A stretch of DNA of 64,000 nt, taken from positions 194,896 through 258,895 of the forward strand of contig JALHMI010000007.1 of NCBI GenBank assembly GCA_022844125.1, in the 5' to 3' direction. Positions 25,158 to 34,146 of the stretch are shown piece by piece. Source of the stretch: Pirellulales bacterium (GTDB lineage: Bacteria > Planctomycetota > Planctomycetia > Pirellulales > PALSA-1355). Numbering within the stretch: the stretch's first letter is position 1; each line of letters opens with the position of its first letter. Below the pieces are notes generated by a model, which saw only the letters and a program-made list of their open reading frames with translations, did no database searches and was not told the origin of the DNA. Made by a program: the position numbers and the translations under genes.

Positions 25158-26678
25158 TCATTCCCCTGCCCCGCGGTTCTCGCGGTTGTTGTCCGCTGCA
25201 CGAGCGGCCTTTATCGCTTCGCGCTGCTCAGGCGTGTAGAAGTCGGTCGTCAGCTCGCGGCGCGGCTTGCCGGATACCTTTTCCAGCAGCGAGACCAGTG
25301 CGGCGACGATCTTCGGCTCGGCATCGGTTTCCAATCCCGCGGTGCGAGCCGGCCAGGTGGTGTATCCGCCCAGGTAGTGCTGCTCGGGCGGGGGGATGTA
25401 GCCTTCCGCGCCGTTGGCCAGTTCGAGATTCATGTGCACGGTGGAGGGCGACTGGGCCTTGAGCTTGAGGCCCGTGATTCCGTAGACCTCGTTCGGGATG
25501 GCGGCCAGCGTCAGGTCGCCGATGCGGACGGCTTGCAGGACGAGGTCGGCCCGTGGATTGTCGCGAATCCAGAGGGCCTGTTCGGCGTAGACCTCGGGCA
25601 GATTGCCGGGGCGCGGGGTGGCCTGCTTGCTGCGGATTTCCTCGGCCCAGGCAAGGCGCTTTGCCGAAGGTAGCCGGCGGCCGAGGGCCAACTCAGTCTG
25701 CGCCATCGCAAGAGAGACATCGCGGCGATATTTCAGATCGGCGAGCGCCGTGAGCGTCAGCTCGCCAAGCTCGCGGGCATACTGCTCGCGCGAGTAATCG
25801 CGGCGCTGCGGCTGGCTGTAATCCATCCAGTGCAGGTCGCCGCTGGTGCCTTGCGACATCATGGCCACCAACGGGCGGGCGGCGTCGGGCTTGCCGGCCT
25901 TGGATTCGAGATAGCGGGCGTAGTCGCCGAAGTAATCGGCCGAGAAGCCTTCGCCGGAGCCGAAGTAGTGCATCGAGTAGTTGCTGAGGATGGCGATCGG
26001 CTCGCCCGATGTGCTGCGAATGCTGAGCACGGTGAGGCCCGTGTCGACCGGGCCAGCGGGGCCGGTGTAGGCGGGGTTCTGATAGCCCGGGTGCATCATC
26101 GCCCGGACGGTCTGGTCGCCGAACGGATCGTTGTCGATCGCGTCCGCGCGATGCACCCAGCGGCGGCTATGAGTGTGATTGGGCGCATCGAACGGGGTCC
26201 AGGCGGCTTCAGCCGGGGTGAGGCGAGTATTGGCTGCCGCGATGCCGTCGGAGACGCGCGCGATGAAATAGTCGGCGTAGGCCGGATCCTTGCGGCAGCC
26301 GAGGCAGAAGTCCATCAGGCTGGGGGCGGTATGCGTGTGGGTCGCGGCGATCAGGATCCGATCGGCGGGGATCTTTGTGGCATCGGTGACGCGGCGCTTG
26401 ATGGCCTCGCAAACGTCTCGCGGAGCCATGCAGGAATCGACGATCGCGAGCGCGAGCGTGGACTTGCCGTCGGCGAGCACCAGGCAGCGGGCGTGCAGCG
26501 GATCGTCAACACGGTTGCTCGAAGCTTCGATGAAGCCGCCATTGCGGAGAGCCGGCAGCGTGCGGGGAGAAATGTCGATTGCCGCGGCGCCGGCTTGAAA
26601 TTCAACGGCTGGCGCACGATGTGCCGAGAGGAGCAGCGTGAGCGTGACGAGAGCTAGTAGTCGTAGGATGGCGTTCAT
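25158..26678 (-). CDS. Secreted neutral/alkaline ceramidase-like hydrolase
   Basis: A 506-residue protein with a signal peptide (MNAILRLLALVTLTLLLSAHRAPA). The start of the mature protein (FQAGAAAIDISPRTLP) and ILIAATHTHTAPS (zinc-type His residues) match the N-terminal domain of neutral ceramidase-like proteins common in planctomycetes. AILSNYSMHYFGSG and AMMSQGTSGDLHWMDY follow. The family cleaves amide bonds in ceramide in animals and pseudomonads; the planctomycete substrate is not established. Start 26678 is chosen to begin at the signal peptide. Confidence 0.75.
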   Translation of the reverse strand: MNAILRLLALVTLTLLLSAHRAPAVEFQAGAAAIDISPRTLPALRNGGFIEASSNRVDDPLHARCLVLADGKSTLALAIVDSCMAPRDVCEAIKRRVTDATKIPADRILIAATHTHTAPSLMDFCLGCRKDPAYADYFIARVSDGIAAANTRLTPAEAAWTPFDAPNHTHSRRWVHRADAIDNDPFGDQTVRAMMHPGYQNPAYTGPAGPVDTGLTVLSIRSTSGEPIAILSNYSMHYFGSGEGFSADYFGDYARYLESKAGKPDAARPLVAMMSQGTSGDLHWMDYSQPQRRDYSREQYARELGELTLTALADLKYRRDVSLAMAQTELALGRRLPSAKRLAWAEEIRSKQATPRPGNLPEVYAEQALWIRDNPRADLVLQAVRIGDLTLAAIPNEVYGITGLKLKAQSPSTVHMNLELANGAEGYIPPPEQHYLGGYTTWPARTAGLETDAEPKIVAALVSLLEKVSGKPRRELTTDFYTPEQREAIKAARAADNNRENRGAGE

Positions 26679-26817
26679 GCAGGATTCCCTCGCTTGCGCG
26701 ACGGGCAATCATTCAGCGAAGTTGCCGGAGTTGCCCCGTGCCGGCTTTTGTAGAATGCCTGCGGACGGGGAGCAAGTGGCGGCGGCAAAACGACCCGAAA
26801 GACTGGGAGATGTATCG

Positions 26818-27141
26818 ATGGCGGAATTCGAATATGCCCACACGGACCTCGCGCGCGAGGAAGTGGACAAGTGGACGGGACCGGCTCTGCTCGAGTTTGG
26901 CACCAACTGGTGCGGTCACTGCCAGGCAGCGCAAGGGCCGTTTCGCGAAGCCATTGCCGGACATCAGGCCCTGCGGCATGTAAAAGTCGAGGATGGGCCG
27001 GGGCGGGCGCTGGGCAGGTCCTACCGGGTGAAGCTGTGGCCGACGTTTATCTTTCTGAAGGATGGCGTCGAACAAGCCCGGCTGGTGCGGCCGGAGTCGG
27101 CGGAGGAGATTCGCCGGCAGTTGTTAGCGCTGGGGGACTAA
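26818..27141 (+). CDS. Thioredoxin-family protein with CGHC active site
   Basis: A 107-residue single thioredoxin fold. The active site reads GTNWCGHCQAAQ, so the redox pair is CGHC, as in protein disulfide isomerases rather than the CGPC of classical thioredoxin. The cis-Pro strand is LWPTFIFLKDGVEQARLV. No signal peptide is present from ATG 26818, which has GGGAG upstream. It is a cytoplasmic thiol-disulfide oxidoreductase; whether it acts as thioredoxin or in another role cannot be told. Confidence 0.9.
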   Translation: MAEFEYAHTDLAREEVDKWTGPALLEFGTNWCGHCQAAQGPFREAIAGHQALRHVKVEDGPGRALGRSYRVKLWPTFIFLKDGVEQARLVRPESAEEIRRQLLALGD

Positions 27142-27400
27142 GTCGGGTTCGATCGGATCGACTCAGGCGGGTAAAAATCCGGGTAATTTCCCGGTCTGGC
27201 GGACGCCGGTGGTTGCGGCCGGATTTCTCGGCGGACACGGTTTCCAGGACGAACCCGTGGGGTAAGATTGAGCATTCGCATCCGGGCCCGTCGCCTGTTA
27301 TGCTCATGTGGGCTCGCGGGGACCCCCAGCGCCAACCTCGGGCTCACCGCTAAAGCGTGACGCATGGGACGAAGCAACTAATCAACTGAGGGTTATCACT

Positions 27401-28207
27401 ATGAAGAGTTTGTCGTGTGGTAAATGGATCAAGGCTTGTGCACTTCTCGGGGTAGCCCTGTCGTTGTCGGCTTCGACCGCGTTTGCTCAGACCGCTGAAG
27501 AAGTCATCGAGAAGTCGCTCAAAGCACAGGGTGGCAAGGCCGCTCTGATGGGCCTGAAGGCGATTGAGCGCAAGGGCGACGTGGCCGTCGATGGCGCGTT
27601 TGGCCAGATGGAAGGCTCGGTCGAGGAGATCGTGATCCCCGGCAAGAAGGCCATGCGTGCGCTCGACCTGGCCGTGTTCGTGCAGAAGGACTGCTGGACC
27701 GGTGAAGCCGCCTGGCGGGACGGCATGAACGGCATTCAAGACATCGAAGGCGACGAAGCCATCCAGATCAAGCAGGCCGCGATGGTCAGCCCGCTGCTGA
27801 TGATCGGCCAGGATGAATCGAGCGCCAAGAAGCTCGACGACGAGAAGGTTGAAGACATCGACTACTACGTGCTCGAAGTCTCGGCCAAGGATCGCCCGGC
27901 GGTGAAGATGTACATCGACAAGGCGGACGACCTGCTGAAGCGCGTCACGCTGACGCAGAACAACCCGCAGTTCGGCGAAGTCGAGATCGTGACCGGCATG
28001 ACCGACTATGCCGACTACGGTCCGGTGAAGCTGGCGAACAAGCAGACGATCGCGATCGGCGAAGTCCTTTCGATCGAGACGACCTACACCGAAACGAAGG
28101 TCGACGGCGAAGTTGACGAAAAGGTGTTCGAGAAGCCGGAAGAACCGGCGCCGGCCGCGGACGCCCCGGCTGAAGAAAAGAAGGACGACGCGAAGGACGG
28201 CAAGTAA
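27401..28207 (+). CDS. Secreted hypothetical protein, LolA/outer-membrane-lipoprotein-sorting-like
   Basis: A 268-residue protein with a signal peptide (MKSLSCGKWIKACALL to STAFAQ). The mature part (TAEEVIEKSLKAQGGKAAL, then IERKGDVAVDGAFGQMEGSVEEIV) looks like the beta-sheet half-barrel of LolA/LolB-like lipid-binding proteins, and a YYVLEVSAKDRPAVKMYIDK strand fits. It ends in a low-complexity acidic/Ala/Pro/Lys tail. A TGAGGG box precedes ATG 27401. The function is inferred from fold only. Confidence 0.65.
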   Translation: MKSLSCGKWIKACALLGVALSLSASTAFAQTAEEVIEKSLKAQGGKAALMGLKAIERKGDVAVDGAFGQMEGSVEEIVIPGKKAMRALDLAVFVQKDCWTGEAAWRDGMNGIQDIEGDEAIQIKQAAMVSPLLMIGQDESSAKKLDDEKVEDIDYYVLEVSAKDRPAVKMYIDKADDLLKRVTLTQNNPQFGEVEIVTGMTDYADYGPVKLANKQTIAIGEVLSIETTYTETKVDGEVDEKVFEKPEEPAPAADAPAEEKKDDAKDGK

Positions 28208-28239
28208 GCCGCTGACCGCGCGTTTTCGATGAGTAATCT

Positions 28240-28286
28240 CACGGGGGTCGGAAGTCCGAGTGGCTTTCGGCCCCCGTGTTGTTTTA
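28240..28286 (+). terminator. Intrinsic terminator of the LolA-like gene
   Basis: CACGGGGG (28240-28247) pairs with CCCCCGTG (28271-28278) with additional inner pairing, followed by TTGTTTTAA. Confidence 0.85.
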
Positions 28287-28397
28287 AGCGGTGCCAGTGC
28301 GCGGCGAGCCACACTCCTTGTCGGGGCATCGTATCTCGTTACGATGGAGGCGGATCGTATCCTTGCCAGCCGCCATGCCCCCGCGAACCAGGTTGCT

Positions 28398-29531
28398 ATG
28401 ACCGACGCGCACGCCGAGAAGTATCTGCCTGTTCTGGAGTTTGCCGAGCGACAAGTGGCCGCGCTTACCGAGCGCTCGCCCGACTTCTTTCCGATTTACA
28501 CGGTCGGCGGGCGCTGGCATCACGCAGGCGAACTGTGGACGGATTGGACCGGCGGGTTCCTGGCCGGCATGATGTGGCAATTCTTCCGCCGCACCGGCAG
28601 CCCCGCGTGGCGCGCCCGGGCTGAGCACTACAGCAAGCTGCTCGAGCACCGGCAGCACGACCGCCATGTTCACGACCTGGGATTTATCTTTTTGAACACG
28701 TATCGGCCGTGGTACCAGGCGACCGGCGAAAAGCACCTGCACGAGGTACTGATTCAGGCCGGCCGCACGCTGGCCATGCGGTTCAAGGAGAAGGGGCAGT
28801 ACTTGTGCTCATTCATCGGGCCGCAGTCGCTGTTCATCGACATCATGATGAACGTGCCGATCATCTACTACGCGGCCAACGAAACAGGCGACCCCGAACT
28901 GCGGCGTTTGGCCGACGCTCACTGCGCAACGACGCGCGATCGCATCGTCCGGCCGAACGGCTCGACGGCACACGAAGGCCTGTTCAATACCGAAACTGGA
29001 GAGTTTCTGGGGGAGTCGACGCATCAAGGACTGAGCGCCGACAGCAACTGGGCCCGCGGGCTGGCCTGGTCGATGTACGGCTACAGCCAGGTCTATGCGC
29101 TCACCGGCGATCGGCAGTGGCTGGACGTTGCCGAGCGGAACGCCGATTTCTGGCTCACGCACCTGCCAAAGGATCACGTGCCCTACTGGGACTTCGCCGC
29201 CGATCTCTCGCAGCCGCTCCCCTGGGGACCGCAGAAGGACACTTCGGCCGGAGCGATCGCGGCCAGCGCGCTGTTGGATTTGGAACGGCAGACCACGGAC
29301 GTCGATCGAGCGGTCATCTACCGGCAGACGGCGCTGGCGATGCTCGATGCGCTGGTGACGCCTGAGTATCTGGGCAGCGGCACGCCGGGCTGGGAGGGGA
29401 TTCTCAAGCACGGGGTGTATCACACCAAGAAAAACCTGGGCGTCGACGAAGCGGTGATGTGGGGTGAGTATTTCTTCGTGGAAGCATTGACCAAGGTCGT
29501 GCACGCACAAGCGGCAAAGGCAGCATCATGA
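28398..29531 (+). CDS. GH88 unsaturated glucuronyl hydrolase-like protein
   Basis: A 377-residue (alpha/alpha)6-barrel protein, the same length as Bacillus UGL. GELWTDWTGGFLAGMMWQFF holds one of the catalytic-type Asp residues and HDLGFIFLNTYRPWY the second; LSADSNWARGLAWSMYGY and DTSAGAIAASALLDLE are typical GH88 blocks. The family hydrates the 4,5-unsaturated uronic acid left by polysaccharide lyases. No signal peptide is seen. ATG 28398 is preferred; an in-frame ATG at 28344 would add 18 residues without clear ribosome binding site. The stop overlaps the next start (ATGA). Confidence 0.88.
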   Translation: MTDAHAEKYLPVLEFAERQVAALTERSPDFFPIYTVGGRWHHAGELWTDWTGGFLAGMMWQFFRRTGSPAWRARAEHYSKLLEHRQHDRHVHDLGFIFLNTYRPWYQATGEKHLHEVLIQAGRTLAMRFKEKGQYLCSFIGPQSLFIDIMMNVPIIYYAANETGDPELRRLADAHCATTRDRIVRPNGSTAHEGLFNTETGEFLGESTHQGLSADSNWARGLAWSMYGYSQVYALTGDRQWLDVAERNADFWLTHLPKDHVPYWDFAADLSQPLPWGPQKDTSAGAIAASALLDLERQTTDVDRAVIYRQTALAMLDALVTPEYLGSGTPGWEGILKHGVYHTKKNLGVDEAVMWGEYFFVEALTKVVHAQAAKAAS

Positions 29532-30766
29532 GCGACGTCGCAACAGGCACGCCGGCCACGATTCGCGTTGCCTTTCTGGGCGCGGATGAGACCACGCTCG
29601 AGTTGCTCATGGCGGTGCTCGAAAGCCCTCGCTTTGAGCTGGCGGGCTTTTGCGAACTCGATCCCGCCGAACTGAGCGGCGCCGGCGGTCTGGCGCCGAT
29701 CATGGCGAAGGTGCGGTCGTTCTCCTCCTGGGAAATGCTGCTCGAAACCGGGCAGCTCGACGCGGTGATCGTGGCCCGCGGCACGGACGCGGATCTACGC
29801 ACGGAGCAGCTTCGCAAGCTCGTGCAGGTGGAGCAGCCGGCGCTGGTTTCGCACCCGGTGGTCGATTCGATGCTCGTGTACTACGAGCTCGATATGATTC
29901 GCCGCGACACGAAATCCGTGCTCGTGCCAGAGCTGGCCGATCGGTTGCATCCTGCGGTGCAGGCCTTGGCCGAGATCGTGCGGCAGGGCGAGGCTTCGCC
30001 GATTGGCAAGGCCGAGCACCTGGTGATGGAACGCTGCCTGCCGACTTCCACGAAGCAGCTCGTCGACCGGCAGTTCGCCCGCGACGTGGACGTGATCCGC
30101 GCGATTGCAGGCGACATGACCCGACTGGGGGCGATGGCCGGAGCTCCCGGCGTGCCAAACTATGCGGCGCTCGGGGTGCAGATGCATGGGCCACAAGGAA
30201 TCGACGCCCGCTGGTCGGTGCTGGCAATTCAAGCCGCCTGCGGCGCGAAGATCACGCTGACCGGCGCGCGCGGGAGAGTGACGGTTGAACTCGATTCGGT
30301 TGATGCGCCGTGGTCGATGGAAACGCAGACCGCAGGAGCTCCGCAGAGACGAGAGTTCGCGGGTTGGACTTCAGCGGACGCGGTGCTCGCGCAGTTCGCA
30401 GCGGCCATCGACCGACAACCGATCACGCCTGACTGGGTCGACGCCTGCCGGGCGGTGGAACTGACCGAAACGATCGAGCGAAGCTTGAAGAAGTCGCGGA
30501 CCATTGAGCTGTACTATGAGGACTACACCGAGGACGCGACATTCAAAGGCACCATGGCCTCGGTCGGCTGTGGGTTGCTGCTGCTGACGTTGCTGTTGCT
30601 GGTGCTGGTGGGCGTGCTCGAGCAGATGAAGGTTCCCTTCCTCGGCGTCTGGCGGTATGCGGTGGTGGGAGTGCTCGGCGTGTTTCTGCTGCTGCAACTG
30701 CTGTTGCTAACCTCGAAGAAGCGGTCGAGTGACAGCGGCGCCGGCCGGCCGCCAGCGGAAGGCTAG
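29528..30766 (+). CDS. Gfo/Idh/MocA-like protein with two C-terminal membrane segments
   Basis: A 412-residue protein. The start RVAFLGADETTLELLMAVLESP and AVIVARGTDADLR resemble the Rossmann half of Gfo/Idh/MocA, but the EKP signature is replaced (VSHPVVDS), so catalysis is doubtful. PIGKAEHLVMERCLP and the following alpha/beta part fit the second domain. Residues about 345-365 and 375-395 are hydrophobic (LLLLTLLLLVLVGVL; YAVVGVLGVFLLLQLLLL), so the domain would be tethered to the inner membrane facing the cytoplasm. It is translationally coupled (ATGA) to the GH88 gene, which suggests a joint role in sugar acid use or sensing. Confidence 0.7.
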   Translation: MSDVATGTPATIRVAFLGADETTLELLMAVLESPRFELAGFCELDPAELSGAGGLAPIMAKVRSFSSWEMLLETGQLDAVIVARGTDADLRTEQLRKLVQVEQPALVSHPVVDSMLVYYELDMIRRDTKSVLVPELADRLHPAVQALAEIVRQGEASPIGKAEHLVMERCLPTSTKQLVDRQFARDVDVIRAIAGDMTRLGAMAGAPGVPNYAALGVQMHGPQGIDARWSVLAIQAACGAKITLTGARGRVTVELDSVDAPWSMETQTAGAPQRREFAGWTSADAVLAQFAAAIDRQPITPDWVDACRAVELTETIERSLKKSRTIELYYEDYTEDATFKGTMASVGCGLLLLTLLLLVLVGVLEQMKVPFLGVWRYAVVGVLGVFLLLQLLLLTSKKRSSDSGAGRPPAEG

Positions 30767-31072
30767 CAGCACCAACGTGCGCGGTCCGGCGGAAAAGTCC
30801 GCCGCTTCTGCCCAGTTTCTGCCCGGGCTGGGAAAGTGGGTGAAGTGTCGGCGTATTTGCCGATTACGTGAGCGTCAAACTAGGACGTTTATTCCGTCTG
30901 AAGTACGCGACCTTTATGAGGTTGCGGCGCGGGACCGATCTAGGTTTCGTACCGCCAAGGTCCGCGCCTTTGCCGCCGCAGAGGCGGACCCACGGACCGT
31001 AAGCGGGCAGGCAATTCCCAGAGAGTCCCGGCTTTCTGCCGGTGACGCGCGACACTTCGGACATTTCCCGCC
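30767..31072. other. Intergenic region without a recognised gene
   Basis: These 306 bases lie between the membrane-tethered Gfo-like gene and the HtrA gene. Apart from a small GCCGCC/GGCGG hairpin near 30973 I see no gene, repeat or clear promoter. Confidence 0.5.
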
Positions 31073-32428
31073 ATGCCCGACCGATCAGCTTGCGCCTGTT
31101 TGCGCAACCACTTTCGATTTGTCATCATGCTACTGGCGACCGGCGTGCTGCTGCACGGTGGCCAGCAAACCGGGGCCAGCGAACGGCGGAACTCCCCCAC
31201 CGTCAAATTGGTGCAGAAGGTGCGTCCGGCGATCGTCAACATCCACGGCCAGAAGACGCTCTCGCCCGGAGACGACAACTACCGTCGGGGCGAGTCGCAG
31301 AATGTCAACGGCATGGGCACGGGCGTCATCATCGACGAGCGCGGCTACATCCTCACGAATCACCATGTGGTGGACGGCGTCAAACGCATCGAAGTGACGA
31401 TGTACGACAAGACCGAGTACGTTGCGAAGCGCGTGGCCCACGATCCGACGACGGACCTGGCGATCATCAAGATCGACACCGCCCAGAAGCTGCCCGTGAT
31501 TCCGATTGGCTCGTCGGCCGACTTGATGATCGGCGAAGACGTCGTGGCGGTGGGCAATGCTTACGGTTACGAACACACGGTGACGCGGGGTGTGATCAGC
31601 GCGCTGGCGCGCAGCGTGCAGGTGAGCGAGACGCAGAGTTATAACGACCTGATCCAGACCGATGCGAGCATCAACCCGGGCAACTCGGGCGGCCCGCTGA
31701 TGAACATCGACGGCGAGATGATTGGGATCAACGTGGCGGTGCGGCAGGGAGCGCAGGGGATCGGGTTTGCGATTCCGGCGGATCAGGCCGTGAGCGTGGC
31801 GGCTGAGTTGATGTGCGCCGAACGGGAACGCTCTGCGAACACCTGGCATGGAATCGTGACCAAGTGCGATCCCGCCTCGGGTTGTTCGTGCGTGGTTGGC
31901 AATATCGATGATGCCAGTCCCGCCGCCGATAGCGGGCTGAAGGCCGGTGACATCATCTCTCAGATCGGCTCGATCACGGTCAGCCGGCCGCTCGACCTGG
32001 AGCGGGCTCTGCTCGCGCACCAGGTGGGCGAGAAGATTTCGCTATCGGTGGAGCGCAACAAGCAGCCGGTGAAAGTGGACCTGGTGCTGGCGTCGGTTCC
32101 CAAGCGCAGCAGCGATACCGACCGGGTTTGGGAAGCTCTGGGCGTGAAGCTGCAGCCGGTGTCGGGTACGCAGCTTCGCAGCTACCAGAAGCAGTATCGC
32201 GGGGGGCTGATGGTCACCGCGGTGAAGAAGGACAGCCCGGCGTCGATCGATGGGATTCGCCAGGGAGACATCCTGCTGGGAATCCACATCTGGGAAACGA
32301 TCTCGCTCGAGAACGTGATCTACATCCTGAACACGGACGAGTTCAGCTCGCTCCAGCCCGTCAAGTTTCTGATTCTGCGGAACGAAGCGACGTACTACGG
32401 GCATCTTTCGACGACGACCAAGCGGTAG
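31073..32428 (+). CDS. HtrA/DegP-like serine protease with two PDZ domains
   Basis: A 451-residue envelope protein. A hydrophobic N-terminal segment (FRFVIMLLATGVLLHGG) serves as signal or anchor. The S1C protease domain has the triad in TNHHVV (His), TDLAIIK (Asp) and NPGNSGGPL (Ser). Two PDZ domains follow (about 265-340 with SPAADSGLKAGDIIS; about 355-440 with SPASIDGIRQGDILLG). A short Cys-rich insert (CDPASGCSCVV) sits between protease and first PDZ. Such proteases degrade or refold damaged periplasmic proteins. A second HtrA lies at 38269 with a different architecture. Confidence 0.92.
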   Translation: MPDRSACACLRNHFRFVIMLLATGVLLHGGQQTGASERRNSPTVKLVQKVRPAIVNIHGQKTLSPGDDNYRRGESQNVNGMGTGVIIDERGYILTNHHVVDGVKRIEVTMYDKTEYVAKRVAHDPTTDLAIIKIDTAQKLPVIPIGSSADLMIGEDVVAVGNAYGYEHTVTRGVISALARSVQVSETQSYNDLIQTDASINPGNSGGPLMNIDGEMIGINVAVRQGAQGIGFAIPADQAVSVAAELMCAERERSANTWHGIVTKCDPASGCSCVVGNIDDASPAADSGLKAGDIISQIGSITVSRPLDLERALLAHQVGEKISLSVERNKQPVKVDLVLASVPKRSSDTDRVWEALGVKLQPVSGTQLRSYQKQYRGGLMVTAVKKDSPASIDGIRQGDILLGIHIWETISLENVIYILNTDEFSSLQPVKFLILRNEATYYGHLSTTTKR

Positions 32429-32552
32429 GCCGCGAAGGCGTCGTCTGTGGCGTTGCTTTCTGGCCGCTGGCCGGGTGACTACAATTCCACGATGTCGGTG
32501 GCCGCAGTGATTGCCGCGGTCCGGTGAAGTCGTTCGTCGTGGAGCATCGGCC

Positions 32553-33482
32553 GTGGAACTCGAATTCTTGCGCTGGCTGGGAGAGCGATTGCCTGCCGAC
32601 GTGCGCGCGCCCTTGGGTCTTCGCGACGACGCGGCGATTTTGGAATTGTCCGGCCAACGCGTGGTGACCACGGTCGACATGCTAACCGAAGGCGTGGATT
32701 TTCTGCTTTCGCAGGACGATCCCGAGCGAATCGGCCGCAAGGCGCTGGCCGTGAACCTGAGCGATCTGGCGGCGATGGCCGCGCGCCCGCTGGCGGCCCT
32801 GGTGGCGTTGACGTTGCCGCGCGAGGGAGCGCTGTCCCTGGCGAAGCGGCTTTACGAGGGTCTGGCGCCGTTGGCCGAGGAATTCGGTGTGGCGCTGGCC
32901 GGCGGAGATACGAACACCTGGGACGGACCACTGGCAATCAGCGTAACGCTGTTTGGCGAAGTTACCGAGCGCGGGCCCCTGTTGCGCTCGGGGGCCAGGC
33001 CGGGCGATGTGCTGCTGGTTACGGGTCAGCTTGGCGGGAGCCGGCTGGGGCATCAGTTCGACTTCACGCCGCGCGTACGCGAAGCCCTGTGGCTGGCAGA
33101 GCACGCTGAACTGCATGCCGGCATCGACCTGAGCGATGGGCTCTCGCTCGATTTGTGGCGGGTTTGCCAGGCCAGCGGCGTCGGGGCGATGGTCGACACT
33201 TCGCGGATACCAGTCGCTGACGACGCCGCAAGGTGGGCGGCGCAATTGGCCGATGGGTCAACGGCGCTCGAACATGCACTCGCAGACGGCGAAGATTTCG
33301 AGCTGCTGCTGGCGATGCCGCGCGAGGCCGCCGCAGAGCTGGTCAAGGAGCAGCCGCTTGCCTGCGGGCTGTCGATCATCGGCGAGTGTGTGGCCGGCGA
33401 AGGCGCTGGCAAGTCCCGTTTGTGGCGGCGCGAAGCGGATGGCAGCCGCTCCCCTCTTGTTCCTCGCGGCTACGAACATTAG
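32553..33482 (+). CDS. thiL: Thiamine-monophosphate kinase ThiL
   Basis: A 309-residue protein. ELEFLRWLGERLP is the standard start, read from GTG 32553; a TTG 42 bases upstream is also in frame. GLRDDAAIL and TVDMLTEGVDF (metal-ligand Asp residues), NLSDLAAMAARPLAALVALTLP, GGDTNTWDGPLAISVTLFGEV and AGIDLSDGLSLDLWRVC are diagnostic. It phosphorylates thiamine monophosphate to thiamine diphosphate using ATP. It runs into tsaE after 83 bases, so the two may share a transcript. Confidence 0.93.
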   Translation: MELEFLRWLGERLPADVRAPLGLRDDAAILELSGQRVVTTVDMLTEGVDFLLSQDDPERIGRKALAVNLSDLAAMAARPLAALVALTLPREGALSLAKRLYEGLAPLAEEFGVALAGGDTNTWDGPLAISVTLFGEVTERGPLLRSGARPGDVLLVTGQLGGSRLGHQFDFTPRVREALWLAEHAELHAGIDLSDGLSLDLWRVCQASGVGAMVDTSRIPVADDAARWAAQLADGSTALEHALADGEDFELLLAMPREAAAELVKEQPLACGLSIIGECVAGEGAGKSRLWRREADGSRSPLVPRGYEH

Positions 33483-33565
33483 TGTCAGCAGATCGAGGGC
33501 TTGTAAGGGCTTGCTGGCACCCGATTCGAAGACCAATACCTAAGTAGCTATTGAGAGAGCCGATC

Positions 33566-34039
33566 ATGCCACGCACCTTTTCCTTCCGCGCGCAGAACAT
33601 ACAGGACACGGAGCGCCTGGGAACCGCGCTGGCCGCAGCCTTTCCTGACGGCGTGATTGCGCTCGACGGACCGTTGGGCGCGGGAAAGACCCGGCTGGTG
33701 CAGGCAATTGCCGCGGAGTGCGGCGTGAATCGGGCCGACGTGGTCAGCCCGACGTTCGTATTGATGCACGAATATCACGGCGACCGGCCGATCTATCACG
33801 TCGATTGCTACCGCTTGCGCGACGACGACGAGTACAACCAACTCGGCGTCGATGAACACTATGGGCCGCCGAACCTGGTGTTGATCGAATGGGCCGGGCG
33901 GATGGAACGCTGCATGCCGAACGACCGGCTGGACGTGGCGATCAGCCCGATGGGGTCTGAAGTGCGCGAGTTCAACTTTGTGGCGCATGGCGAGAATGCG
34001 ACCGCGCGGCTGGCGGAGTTGCGGCGGATGCTGACTTAG
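33566..34039 (+). CDS. tsaE: tRNA threonylcarbamoyladenosine biosynthesis ATPase TsaE
   Basis: A 157-residue P-loop protein, normal family length. Walker A is GPLGAGKTRLVQ (about residue 27), SPTFVLMHEYHG and YHVDCYRL are the following conserved blocks and LIEWAGRM holds the Walker B-like region. It supports TsaB/TsaD in making t6A37 on tRNAs that read ANN codons. GAGAG before ATG 33566 fixes the start. Confidence 0.95.
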   Translation: MPRTFSFRAQNIQDTERLGTALAAAFPDGVIALDGPLGAGKTRLVQAIAAECGVNRADVVSPTFVLMHEYHGDRPIYHVDCYRLRDDDEYNQLGVDEHYGPPNLVLIEWAGRMERCMPNDRLDVAISPMGSEVREFNFVAHGENATARLAELRRMLT

Positions 34040-34090
34040 TCCACAACGCAAGCGATCTGGCGCACGGCTTGGAACTCTGTGAGGCGATCC

Positions 34091-34126
34091 GGCACAGGTG
34101 AGCCGCCACGCGGCAACTCGTGGCAC
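34091..34126 (-). repeat. Degenerate palindromic intergenic repeat, subtype B (copy 2, inverted)
   Basis: Read leftward: GTGCCACGAGTTGCCGCGTGGCGGCTCACCTGTGCC. The GCCGCGTGGCGGCTCACCTGTG core matches 17044-17078, but one outer arm has decayed (CTCGTG). It sits between the converging tsaE and hslU genes. Confidence 0.65.
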
Positions 34127-34146
34127 ACGACTCCGAGGCGAGCGCG

